Assembly: GCA_032158265.1 (NCBI GenBank)
Contig: JAVTIF010000010.1
Span: forward strand, 1,550,001-1,614,000
From: Bacidia rubella
Lineage: Eukaryota; Ascomycota; Lecanoromycetes; Lecanorales; Ramalinaceae
Direction of reading: 5' to 3'
DNA: 64,000 nucleotides
In this document: positions 23,797-36,000 of the stretch, one piece after another
Layout: each line of letters opens with the position of its first letter
Position numbering within the stretch: position 1 is the first letter of the stretch
Position numbers and translations under genes: made by a program
Notes under the pieces: generated by a model
Told to the model about the DNA's origin: nothing
The model's input: only the letters and a program-made list of their open reading frames with translations
The model's database searches: none

Positions 23797-26123
23797 TTAC
23801 AATTCTTCGGCTTCTTCTACTAGCTCATTCTCCTCTTCCGGCTCAGGGCTATGCACGCGCGACGCGGAATCAGAATTTTGGTCCAACAAAGACGGGTCGA
23901 CTAGTCCTATAGAGTTATGTCAATAAAGAACTAATAGCTGCTACATAACCCACCTGATAAGTGTTGACGACTGAACCGATTGAGAATTGCCAGTCCTTCA
24001 TTCAGTGTTCCAAGCTTCTCCACCGTTCGTTTCCTTTCGACCTGCGAAGCCTCTGTTTCTGAAGCAATCGAATCAACCAGACTATCGTCAAGCTTCATTA
24101 CTATCTCTGGCGAGAGCATCTCCGTGAGTTTCTTCATGATACAATTCTCGACAGCCAATACCCCAAAGTTGTCTACAAGCACCTTCATTGCAACCTGATA
24201 AAGTCAATCAATGTCATGGACGCCTGGGGCCATGAGTGAGCTTTGACCTCTGCATACCTTGTAGTAAGCCTCCATACAATGAGTAGCTTCAGAGCAGGCA
24301 TATCGGTCCATTTCTTTCTCGCTGCTTTGGCCCAGTGCAGAGGCGAGCTTGCCGGTATTAAACGAATCGGGGCCCTCGATATGCTTCGAAACCTTGTCAG
24401 GTCGACACCCAAAGAATTCGTTGATGTGACGAAGTTGCTGTTCTCTCTGGTAAGCTTCGCGGGCTTCTTGGATAGTCTCTGTAAAGTAATGATTGTATGT
24501 GATAGGATGGCCTTTCTGATGAGGTTCCAATATCTCGGCCAGCTTAGTCTGCAAAGACTTCGAACATCCCTCAATGGCGGGATATAAGACCTCGTTCAAA
24601 AGACCTTCAGACGTAGTCGGGTCAGCTGCAGCATTCACAGAGAGGTGCAGTGAAGTCTGTACGGCCTCGAGGACATTTTGACAGCAGGATTCGGCAAGGT
24701 TTTCCCATGGTTGCGATTGTTGGAAGAAGAGGTCTCCAATAATCAAAGGATTGAACGTGCCAGGTAGCTCTCGCCCCCTGCTTCTGCGCATGAGATCTCG
24801 AACATGATCGAGGTAGTCCGATCGGTGGATTTTGTTAGTGCCACGAACATTTTGGTGTGGGGTATCATTGATTATGACCTGATACTTGCCGTGCAGACGC
24901 ATGTCTTCCGCAAATTGCAAAAGGTGGTTCTGGATCACGGCTCGCAATCTTTTCTCATAACCTTCGGCAGTCATGACGTCTCCAAAGAAGTCGTGGACAT
25001 AGACGCCATCGACAGCCGCTTTGATGAGATTGGAGAACGTCTGGCTGATCTGCACGAGATATAGTCTACGCTCATGAGGCGCTTGCCGTGCCTTTCCCAG
25101 TCTAGCTAGGCGAGATTCGCAGTCCTGGATACCGGTCTCAACCTCTTCGATCAAACTCGGAAGTACTGATGTGATCTGGTCTCTGAGGACGTTGCTCAAC
25201 CGGGGCTTCAGAAACTTGACACCCAGGACTTCGGCCGGAAGCGACGTCCATATGCCACGTGAAAAGAAGTCTTCTTCCTCGCGATCGCGCTGCTCGGTTG
25301 TTTGACTCTTTGTGTCGAAGTCACGGTTGCGCAATGCATGCCAACCAAGACGAAAGACGACATCTTCGTTCTTCGCAAGACCTATGAACGACTTCTCGCT
25401 GTCTGACCCTACAATGAGGGTGTCGGGCTTCGTGATGATCCCCAGCGTTCTCGTACTCTTTGGATCAAACTCAAGTGCAAGATCAGTAACCAGTTGATTT
25501 GCGTAGTCATTCTTCGCAGATACGACTGCAAGTATGATGCTTCTCTTACTAGCCATGTACGATTGCACCAAAGCTTTGACCATCTTCGCATCCTCGGCAG
25601 TCTGCTTTGTATTGCCGGAATGAAAAAGGCCAGGCAGATCGACTAAAGTGAGATGAGGCTGATTCGGTCCTGAAAGCTCGATGCGCAGGATATCATCGCT
25701 AAACCTCTTCACATCAAGACTCAGGCCCATAGCATCCTTTGCCGCTTCCACAAGCTCGGGAAACTCATCGACATTTGTTGTCGGTGCCTTGAAAGCTTGC
25801 AATCTAGTCTTCTCTTCGTCTGATCGCTCATCACCTGGCCTAATGCTTACGTCAACGCTGACTTTTGCGTCTCGACGAAGGATCAGCTCCGTTGCAAAGC
25901 GTGTACACAGCGTGTCCTTGGTAGGAAAGCGGACGCCTGAGATGGCTTCTAAGACTGAGCTCTTGCCTGAGCTTTGATCTCCGCAGACGACCAGCTGAGG
26001 GAGCGGTACATGACGATCGATACCCAGAGATCTGAGACTATCGATGATGTCCAGAAGCTGTCCGTGATCTTTGGATTGTAGCATTGGAGGTGACATGGCA
26101 CCATCTGTTGTACTCTCACCCAT
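23797..26123 (-). CDS. dynamin-like GTPase
   Basis: Exons 26123-24258, 24194-23954 and 23906-23797 join in phase to 738 residues. The start is the ATG at 26123. The GTPase domain shows the P-loop GDQSSGKS, the switch TLCTRFATEL, the G3 motif DLPGL and the G4 motif TKPD. A long middle/stalk region follows (EDCESRL-type helices, LYLVQISQTFSNLI), and then a GTPase effector-like helical region after the first intron (NFGVLAVENCIMKKLTEML, ETEASQVERKRTVEKL). There is no PH or proline-rich domain, as in fungal Mx-like or VPS1-like dynamins of unknown role. It would hydrolyse GTP during membrane remodelling. A TAA stop at 23797-23799 ends the protein, but the same frame stays open for 89 more codons (to 23530) of tail-like sequence, so this stop may be recent. 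Confidence 0.85.
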
Positions 26124-27993
26124 GACCACAGGATGTTCCGTCTACTAAGCAGTCTCCTTGCCTTGCAATATGATGAACGTTAAGGCCAGCTTGAGTCAGT
26201 AACTCGAGTCGTTGAAGACTCCTGCTTAGGTCAGCCACACTCCCCAGATAATCAGTTCCTACACACGTGTGATCAAGCAGACGAATTCTCTCCGCTGCCA
26301 CCCCACTACAGCTCGTCACCAATTGTTTCTCCCAAAAGGCTTCTTGCGCAAATTCAACCTAGATCTTCTACACCTTCATATGATCAATCATCGAAATACA
26401 GAGTCGCAAAGAATTGCAAAGACCATATCCCTCTCTCAGCCTCACGCAGCCAAACAAGGCCACTTTCGTGTACGTCATTCCATGCACGCCAAACACACCG
26501 CTCTGCACATCAGCCTTATTTGACGTACGCTCGAGCACAGTGAAGCAAAAGACCCCTGCGCTATCTGCCAATAACAAACAAAGCCGGACCCTCCGTGTGC
26601 ACCTGTTAGCGCCATACAGCTACTACCATGCATGCGAGCCAAGCCTACTTTGACGAGTCACAGTCGGCAGACGGCTTGTTGCGTTTAGGCAGGCATGCGC
26701 GCAGCATTTGCCTGCATATCATATCTCTGACATGCCACCTTGATGATAGATGATTTGCTGGCAAGTATAGACATCCGGAAGATAGCGATATTGGTATCTG
26801 CTACATTCGCCAATCTTTGGACAAAGGACCATCTTATGGTCACCTCGGCAAGATGATAACTGTCTCTTGCATCAAGTAGGCCATCTAAAAGCATTAAAAT
26901 GGGAAACAAACTGCTGTGATGCCACCTTCATGTCCTGCCACAAACTTGAGTGAGCCTGCTTCTACCCTCAACATTAACAGATAGAAATGCATGCAGCGTT
27001 GGCAGATTCTTTCGTTCACGGAGGTCCAATTCACGTCAACCGAAAGTGGACGTACAACATATTCGCGACCTTCAACATCAAGGGTGAGAACTCGCAGTGG
27101 ATGAATGTGTATCGCACTTTTTGGGAGATGCTGGGGGGTTTTTAGAGGTATAGTGAGCCGTATAGGATGGCTGCGGATGTGCTTGATGGGGGGATTTTGG
27201 AGGCGCAGGCAGATTTGAGACCGGCAGTTAGGGGGATGGGGGAGGGGACTGCGGGGATAGAAGGGCGGTGGATGGAAGTGGGGATGGAAGTGGGGAGGTT
27301 GCGTCTTGATCACGAGATATGTTGGATGGGGATGGTGATAGTATGTAACGTGCTGTCATTGTTTTCGACAGAGGTCTTGGAGTCGACGTCCAATTCGATT
27401 CTCAAAGCAAAACGTGCACATCTCCGTTCCGCCCAAAAAAAGCAGTTCATATCCGCGGTGGCGATTTTACTTGACATCATTTTTGTGGAAGCTCGATCAT
27501 GAGACTTATAGGTCGGAAGGATTGGGTCTGACGCCATTGCTCGAGCATCGATAAAAATTGTGCATGCGGAAGGACGTTGTGAGAAGCTTGTCGAGAGCAA
27601 GAAGGCCCCGAACGCAAAAGTGCCTTGGCGGAGAGGTTTCCGAATTGGTCAATATGGAAGGGTAAAGATTTTTAGTGAGGTCATATCGGGCTAATGATGA
27701 CGGCAGAGCTGACGCTGGAGTTTATTTGAGCTTGTTCCTCATAAACGTGCATCAGCCACGTGTCGATTCCTGGAATTGATCGGCATGCCTTGTAAACCAG
27801 CATCTATGCCGTAACGCCAAAGTGTAGTCTCATTCCGTTAGCTGAGGAAAGATTTTGTTGCTTTGCTTTTGCAATATCTTGTTTATTGACAGGCTCTCGT
27901 CCTATGCACTTGTTTTCTGAAAGCGAAATGACTAGTACTTTCGTATTTGAGGGCGCTCCCTCACTACTACGGTAGGTGAGACTCATTCCGTTC
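26124..27993. other. intergenic, possible decayed coding remnant
   Basis: A minus-strand stretch at about 26900-27130 reads as reasonable protein (LTLDVEGREYVVRPLSV and onward), but it lacks a start and merges upstream into His/Pro low complexity. It may be a relic. Nothing else is supported. Confidence 0.35.
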
Positions 27994-29746
27994 CTACTTG
28001 TGCGATTCGTCGAAGAAACTTCTGGATCGAACTACGGAGCTGCCACTTATTTTTATTATCCAATCTTGGTAACGCCACATCGTTCTAGGATTATTGTATT
28101 CTTGTCCAAGCTGAAGCGTTACCCACAACAATTCGCCTTCTGCAAATGGTACGGCGAGACAACTTCCATATTCGTTTAGACAGAACTCCCGATTACGGCC
28201 CGTTGTGGGCTCTGATATTGCGAGCTTCAAACGACGTCTTATATTGCCGCATAAGCTGAATGTGAAATCTGTGCCGCTCTTCATATGGTGCCAGGAGACA
28301 ACGTTATCCTCTTCGTAGTTCGAGGGAGGAAATGAGGTATCAATTGAAGGACCAAATGAGGGATCACGTGAAGGAACAAACGAGGGAGTATATTCAATGA
28401 TGGTATTACCATCGTCGTAAGAAATGTAATTCTCTAGAGCTTTTTCGGTCTCAAGGCAGATTTGGTTCATGATCAAAGGTGCTAACGAGAACGTCAGACT
28501 GATCGGCGTAACAAGGAAAGGTTGCTCGGTTACGCTTTTATCCATGCCTTTTGGCGGATTGTTGCGTTGTAAATAGAAGGTTGCTTTTTTGTCCCAAATT
28601 TCCTTTTGGAAGAATGTTAGCCATTGGAAATTCACCCGCTTCGTCCACTGTCCCGAGTCATTTGGACGACTGAGCCACAGAGCTAACGGTTCTGACTTGT
28701 TGGATTCACGAGCACATGCAAGCCTGACGCTTGGGGTCTCAGAGCTCCTGATCATACATTGTTTCTTTTCATGCTCACCTTCATTTTCATTGATCTTCAT
28801 TTCCCCACCACATGCCAGGGTTGATTTCGTGATAGCATAGTTCTATAGCTAAGCCTTGGTTCGTCAATCTATAAGGCTGATTGCTGCGTCGAGGAATGGG
28901 AACAATGTTTCCAGAAAGTGCAAAGTCATCAGGTGAAGTTGCTAGAACACCACCATGTTGTTGTGTCAAGTATCTCGAATAGCACCCTGGTGTCGAATCC
29001 CTCCAAGCGAATATAGATTCATCTTCGGACGACCTGATGATTTCTTCCTGTAACCTCAGGAATGACTTTCTACCTTCGCCGTATAGGAGTGGGAGGTTGA
29101 CGTCAAAAAGTCCCATCATGCTATAGGCTATGTCTTCTACCCTTATAGTCCTTCTGCTGGATGCCCAAGACATCCTTTGGGCAATGCTAGCCGTATGAGG
29201 GCTTTGCAAATGAAATTCACTGATCCCCGTGGCACGAGAGATTTGACTTCGCAGGCTGAGAGACGTCCCCACTCCAGACCATTCACGATCATGAAATATC
29301 ACCAAAGGTGATGCCAGCAGCTCCTGCAAAGTCCAGCCTCTGCGAAACCAATTACTTTTATGAAACGGTTTGGCTGTCTTGCTTTCTATTTCTGAATCTA
29401 TGCACACGTCGTGCTCCGATAATGACACATCTGCTAAGTAGACGTAACACACTTGGGATTCTCGATACCACCTGTACATAGAGTTAATAGCCTCAGAAAG
29501 CTCGGCACTGCTAGTCTTGTCTATACAGCAAGTATCGACCCAGGCGTACTTCCAACCATCTTCCTTTGATAATTGGCAAAAACGCTTGACTTTACGGAAG
29601 CCAGAGGAGCTGTGAGATTCATCGTTGCCAAATGTCTGGAAAGATACCTCTTCATCTCCCCAGGTGTGGGAAAGGATGGCATGAGCTGGATGGTTGTCAC
29701 CAGAAAATTCTTCCAGCTCAAGCGTCGAGGTGTTGATCAGGCGCAT
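27994..29746 (-). CDS. HET-domain (heterokaryon incompatibility-like) protein
   Basis: The ATG at 29746 opens a 319-codon frame carrying a complete HET domain: HAILSHTWGDEEVSF, KYAWVDTCCIDK, SEAINSMYRWY and RRGWTLQELLASP. The post-domain motif SWASSRRTIRVEDIAYSMMGLF and LLYGEGRKSFLRLQEEI follow. The frame ends at 28787, and a second frame (28800-27994, 268 codons) carries a plausible C-terminal half. A 61-nt intron (28748-28808, donor GTGGGG, acceptor ATCAG) would join them in phase, but the donor and branch site are weak. A one-base slip is the alternative. The second half has a degenerate 24-nt repeat giving three SFxPS units. The product is expected in the cytosol as a cell-death trigger in non-self recognition. 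Confidence 0.75.
28324..28390 (-). repeat. degenerate 24-nt tandem repeat in HET gene
   Basis: About three imperfect copies of a purine-rich unit encode SFVPSRD, SFGPSID and SFPPSNY in the C-terminal half of the HET-domain protein. Confidence 0.5.
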
Positions 29747-30738
29747 GCTTCCAACCTGACCTCGAAAGCTTGGGCGGACACCCTACGATCTGAGACCGAA
29801 ATGGAATCAAGCAGCTCTAGCCACAACTAAGACTAGCTTCGCAATGAAATGTGAGCAGAACCAGATATCAAGAATATCATACAAAAGCAGACACAACGCG
29901 TCTGCCCCACCAAACGATAAACACAATCTCAGCCTTGTGAAGCTCGTGCATCATTAGCGCTCCACCCATGTGCACTGCGCAAACACTACGAGTACCAATC
30001 ACAAGCTGACTTGCTATGTTCGCAGCTCTCACGGTTCGCAAGGCGTCTCTTCAACGCAGATGATGGCCAACATCTCCGACACTCTCATCGACAACTCGTG
30101 AATAGGGAAACTTGATTTGGAAGGGTTCAATCTAGGGGCCTATTACAAACGTAGACACCAGAGCACTGAGTGTAAATCCCATACTTGTGACCCGTAGACG
30201 CCCTGGGGCCCATCAACTACTGTCCGACCCAACCTTATGTCTTACTCATTTTAGGCGCGTAATACAGCGACACCCCATGAGCGTGGTAGAACCAGAAAAT
30301 GTATTTGATGAGTGCTACAGGAGCTGTTCGTTAGAATAGTCGGATTCATGAAGACACGTGAGCAGGCGATAGGTATTATCAGGAGGAAAATTCGAATGCC
30401 AAGCTAGCCTAGCCCTCGGAGTCACGATCTCGGAACGGAACAACTCAATCACAGGAATTGCAGACTTTTCAGCTGCCCGAGCCCTCAATCTCCGACCTTT
30501 ATTTACTTACATTTTTTTGCCCTCCCCTGTGTCATTGTATATCATTGGCAATCAAGGAACAACATTTCATATCAAAAGAGTTTCATAATACATCGTTCTA
30601 GCTCTCTAGTCTATTGTTGCAGGAAGATCCGCTCCGGAAACTTGAATGACAATTGTACCCATGGAAATGACGCCTTGAAAAGGTGCTATGCAACGCTCAT
30701 AATGCTGTACAATCGGTACATCCATAGTGCTGGGTACG
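29747..30738. other. intergenic, left border of polyketide cluster
   Basis: No coding signal was found. It contains the promoter of the HET-domain gene (minus) and the 3-prime region of the ACP-TE gene. Confidence 0.5.
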
Positions 30739-31963
30739 TTACAGTTGCGTCACTCTCCATGCGTTCTTCCTCTCGGTGGCTTTATCCTCCAGAACATCCT
30801 GCAGCAGATCACCGAATGGATTGCACTAAGCAACATCGTAAGTTTTGGTGTTCATGAACGCAGAATTTTTGCGATGGACTTACGTTGGGTGGATGAACCA
30901 TTGAAAAATGATTGCCGGGGACCCTGTTCACTGACACAGATGCTCCTGGCATCAGCTTGTCCCAGCCATGAAGTCCGAAGTCTTTCTTGTTCTCCAGCAT
31001 GAATCGAGTCACATTGACATTTAGGTCCAAACCGGTCTCTTCTGGCTCCATTCGCCCCTTCAGAACACCATCCGAAGCCCAGATAATGAAGCATTCGGGT
31101 AGCTGTCCTTGTGCTTCCATCTCCGTCGGCTGATACTTAGCAACAGCATCAATGGTGCCCTCGAAGTGATCAATGAACCAATCTGGGGTCTTTTTCGAGC
31201 CCCAATTACCGAGGAACCCCTGCTCAGCCAGGAAGTAGATGACTTGCATTGGCAGCGGTTCAAAGTTGAGGCGGCAAGGAGAGTCTATCAATACTAGCTT
31301 CTCAACGACATCGCCTTCTCTCTGGATCTGCTTCGCCACTTCGAACGAATAGTATCCGCCAGCAGAGTATCCACCTAGTATATAAGGTCCTTTCGGTTGT
31401 CGCTTTCGGATCTCCTCTGCCCACATGGTGGCGAGGTCCTCAATTGTGGTACTGAAATTGTCGCAGTTGAGGAATGGACTGTTGAGGGCGACAAGAGAGA
31501 TGTCGGAACCGATTTGAGGAAACTGCGAGTATACCATACCGGAGCCACTGCCATCGGGTAAGAGGAAGATGGTCTTTCTTGACGTCTTTGGGTTGCCTTG
31601 AAGTAATATCGAAAGCGGCGCTTTTGTCTTAGCTGGGGGCTTCCTGCCAGTCTTGGGTGCCGGGGCTACATTGCTCGGAGCTGAAGTAGCTTTTGGTGCG
31701 GGCGTCGTAGGGCTGCTCGTCTCTGAGATGTACGTCTGAAAGTCTTTCACCTCAGGATATGTCTGGAAGATGGTGCGAGGTAGCTCCAATCCGAGGGTCT
31801 CGCTCGCCTTCCTTGTGATGGACACGGAGAGGACATCATCTATCCCAAGGTCTGCAAAGTCTTCGGCCTCGAAAAGCTCGTTTTTGGTGACTCCAGCTTC
31901 CTCCGCGATGATGCTGAAGACGTCATGATCATCTGCAATACTGATGGGCTCGGCACCGACCAT
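30739..31963 (-). CDS. free-standing ACP-thioesterase didomain with degenerate ACP
   Basis: Exons 31963-30884 and 30825-30739 join in phase to 388 residues. Residues 10-80 form an acyl-carrier-like domain of fungal NR-PKS type (EAEDFADLGIDDVLSVSI), but Asp43 stands where the phosphopantetheine serine belongs. After a Pro/Ala/Thr/Lys linker (about residues 82-117), residues 118-388 form an alpha/beta-hydrolase thioesterase: nucleophile Ser200 in GGYSAGGYY and catalytic His352 in GNHFSMVHPP. The whole protein looks like the C-terminal end of a non-reducing PKS cut loose as its own gene. It is transcribed divergently from the HR-PKS across a 1-kb shared promoter region, which suggests co-regulation. 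Possible roles are in-trans release, editing of stalled chains, or lactonisation. It cannot carry an acyl chain itself unless another residue is used. Confidence 0.85.
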
Positions 31964-33014
31964 TTTCGATATCTGTTCCTATGAAATGGAGGTTTATGTT
32001 TGTGTATACAAAGGGTTGTCAACTTCAAGAGAATCCAATATTGGGATGAGGCTATCTAAAGTCCTAGTCAGTGGACCTATGCAAAGACCCACTGGCATCG
32101 TCATCAAATCTCTTACGTGCGCTGGCACCACACTCGCATTGCGCGCCGTTAGCCAAACGCACTATGCGCATCAGCGCTCACCATGGGCGAAGGTGTAGTA
32201 TGCTGAGGCACTGCAGACGAATTTTCAGGGTCCATGTGGCAAAGCCCGGCGAATTATTGTTACACCTAAGCAAATGTAACGGCTGTACTGAAAATCACCG
32301 GAACATTGTTTTCTGCAACTAAGGTCGTAACAGCATCTCGGAACATAAGCGCCTGTTGGGGATGTCTGTCGATCGATGTTAGTCTTACAGCTGCTTATGT
32401 TGTTTCAAACCAACGGATGATCCCGAGTTGGTGCAGCCTTGAAATGGGTCTGGCAAGAGCTGAAGGAAGAAGAAAGCCTTCGTCTTCGGCGCATTTTGCA
32501 CCAGGCAACCGGTGACATAGCCCTATTCACTACGGTTTGACGTGTGTATCAGATCGCGTCTTCTATGCATACGACCTTCCATGCGATCGTCGACCCTCTC
32601 CAATGGGGCCACGTAAATGCGTTCGTTGGGGAAAGAAATGACCCGGAATTCAGGAACAACACGGCGATAGGCTACTTCGCAGTTGGAGCTGTCTTATCTG
32701 GACCATATCCTGACGCTACCACATGGTCGCGGCGTGTTGCACGTGGCATGACATAAGTATACTCCTGCTCAAGAAAACTTGGCCACTTCAGCTTCATTTT
32801 ATACTACTCATCTACACCTTGCGACCCTATCTTTCTTCGTCGCAAGACCTATCTCCTATTCAACATCCTCCGAGCTGATTGTCCCATTCCACAATTAGAC
32901 AGTCATTACTTTACCCTATCCCGTGTGTTGTGCGCATGTTATCATCGTCCTTCATACGGATTGAATCGATGCTATCTGTAAAACCCACGAAAGATCACTG
33001 AAACAGCTTTCAAG
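31964..33014. promoter_or_regulatory. divergent promoter region of ACP-TE and HR-PKS genes
   Basis: About 1.05 kb separates the two divergent start codons. I looked by eye for the AflR-type half-site pair TCG-N5-CGA and saw none. TTTTATAC near 32797-32804 is a possible TATA-like element for the PKS. A small unrelated frame at about 32544-32756 is not called. Confidence 0.5.
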
Positions 33015-36000
33015 ATGTCGCCACAAAGTAAACGCGATGGCCACTCAGTCGCCGTCACAGGCTTGTCCTGTCGCTTTCCTGGCGACGGAGACAACCTCGA
33101 AAATTTCTGGGAGTCTATCTGTAGAGGCAAATGTAGGTCTTCTGCAGGCCACGGCTTGTCCGATTTCATTCTAATAGATGATAGCTGCATGGTCAGAGAT
33201 ACCCAAGGATCGCTTTAATGCCGATGCGTTTCATTCTCACACCAAGAATGTGAATACGAGCGTCGCCCGTGGCGCTCATTTCCTCAAACAAGACATTTCG
33301 AAGTTTGACGCAAACTTCTTCAGCTTCTCAAAAACAGAGGCTGATTCCATGGACCCCCAGCACCGCCTAGCCATTGAAACTACGTATGAGGCGTTGGAGA
33401 AGGCTGGTCTGTCCCTCCAAGAAATTGCAGGGACGAGGACTGGGGTTTTCTTTGGCCATTTCACAAGCGATTATCGAGAGATGATCTTCAGAGATCCAGA
33501 GAGTGCGCCCACATACACGGCCAGTGGTACTTGCAAAACGTCATTAGCGAACCGGATCTCATGGCTCTTCGACCTGCAAGGACCGAGTTTCAGTATGGAC
33601 ACTGCCTGCTCCAGCAGCCTGGTCGCTTTGCATCTCGCATGCCAGAGTCTTCGCACTGGAGAATCCGACATCGCGATCGTTGGTGGGGTCAACCTGCTAC
33701 TGAATCCCGAGATGTTCATGTACTTCTCCAATCAGGGTTTCCTCTCACCAGACGGAAAGTGTAAAAGCTTTGACGTCTCAGGTAACGGCTACGGCCGTGG
33801 TGAAGGTATCGCTGCTCTTGTGCTGAAGCGTGTCGACGATGCTGTATCGATGGGAGACCCTCTTCGCGCAGTGATTCGAGGTAGCGGCAGCAATCAGGAC
33901 GGACATACGAAAGGGTTCACTCTGCCAAGCGCAGAAGCACAAGCTCAGCTGATTAAGGACACATACCGCTGGGCCGGCCTAGACTTCAAAGACACTAATT
34001 ATGTAGAGGCTCATGGTACTGGCACACAAGCCGGTGATACTGAAGAGACCACTGCACTCTCAAGAACGATATCTTTGGAGCATTCAAATGACAGAAGGCT
34101 TCTCGTCGGCTCTGTAAAGTCCAACATTGGACATCTTGAAGCCGTTGCTGGTCTAGCTGGTGTCATTAAATCCATACTCATACTCGAATACGGCATGATA
34201 CCCCCAACAATCAATTTCCAGAACCCCAACCCAAAGATCAAATTTGATGAGTGGCATTTGGAGGTCCCAAAGACTCTGACTCCATGGCCCACTTCCGGTG
34301 TGCGAAGAATAAGTGTCAACTCCTTCGGATATGGTGGTACAAATGCACACGCCATTCTTGATGATGCATATCATTATCTAGAGAGCCGGGGTCTGCAGGG
34401 GAATCATTATACTGATATCTCTGGGCACGCGATAGAAAACATTGGAATCAATGCGAGAAGCCGACCAAATAGCCTCCCCACCAGCCCATTGAAGACCAGA
34501 TTTCACCACCAACAGAGCGGTGTTACGAATGGACATGTCAAGAACATGGCCAACGGTTTGCAAAAGAATCTAACCCCAACCTATTCTCCCAAAACTCTCA
34601 CCAATGGGGTCACAAAAAGCAGCAACAAGACAACACAAGCTGAGCCACGCCTCTTCCTGTTCAGCGCATCAGACAAAGACGGCCTGAAGCGTACGAAAGA
34701 TCCTTTAGCCGACCATCTTCAGGCCAAGCTGGAAGACCCGAACCTAGATCATCAAGAATATCTGGCAAGCATGGCATATACCCTGAGCCGAAAGACTGAG
34801 CTTCAATGGAGATCTTCCCATGTCGCATCATCTCTTGACCAACTCTCAGAACAACTGAAAGACGATGAGACCGCAACAGTCAGCAGATCCATCCAGAACC
34901 CGCGCTTTGGGTTCATATTCACAGGTCAAGGCGCACAGTGGCCAAGGATGGGTATGGAGCTCATGGTCTATTCCGCATTTCGCGAAAGCGTAGAGGCAGC
35001 GGATGATTATCTGCGGTCTGTGTGCAATTGCCCATGGTCAGCTATGGAGGAGTTGATGAAGCCAAAGTCAACGTCAAAGCTTCATCTCGCCGAATACAGT
35101 CAGACCCTCTGCACAGTGCTCCAAGTCGCTATCGTGGATCTTCTCAAGACATGGAAGATATCTCCGGTCGCAGTCGCTGGACATTCGAGCGGGGAGATAG
35201 GGGCAGCATACTGTCTCGGTGCCTTGACCTGGGAGGATGCTCTCAAAATAGCGTACTATCGCGGTGTCTTGTCCACTGCCATCAAGACTGTCGCTCCTGA
35301 AATAGATGGCTCTATGATGGCTGTTGGGGCCTCTCCAGAACAAGCTGAAAAGTACATTTCTCAAATAAAGAGGGGAGAAGTCGTCGTCGCTTGCGTTAAC
35401 TCACCCACGAGCGTCACCCTATCCGGTGATACTCCTGCCATCGACGAGCTTGCCGAGAAATTGACTTCGGACAAAATCTTCGCGCGAAAGCTGAAAGTCG
35501 ACACTGCATACCATTCACCTCATATGCAGATGGTGGCTCAAGAATACTTTGAAGCTCTTGCAGACATTCGACCACGATCCCAGACTGGCAAATGCCGAAT
35601 GCACTCAAGCGTCATTGGAGCACCAATTGAACCTAAGGAGCTTGGTGCTGCCAACTGGGTCCGCAACTTGACATCACCCGTGCAGTTTGCTTCCGCAGTC
35701 TATGATTTGATGCGTCCTATGCAGAGCGATGGCCAGCGAGCAGAGGAAAATGCTGTCGATATGCTCATCGAAATTGGACCTCACTCCGCTCTTCAGGGTC
35801 CCGCCACTCAGACCTTGAAAGCTCACGGCATTATGAACGTACCATATCAGTCAGTCGTGATGAGAGATCAGGACGCTGTTGGCACTGCTCTCCAACTAGC
35901 TGGAGCAGTGTTTGCTCAGGGTGGCAAACTCGATATCGTCCAGGTGAACAATGATAGCGACCTCAGCGACAGTCACAGCGTCAAGCCTCTAATTGATCTT

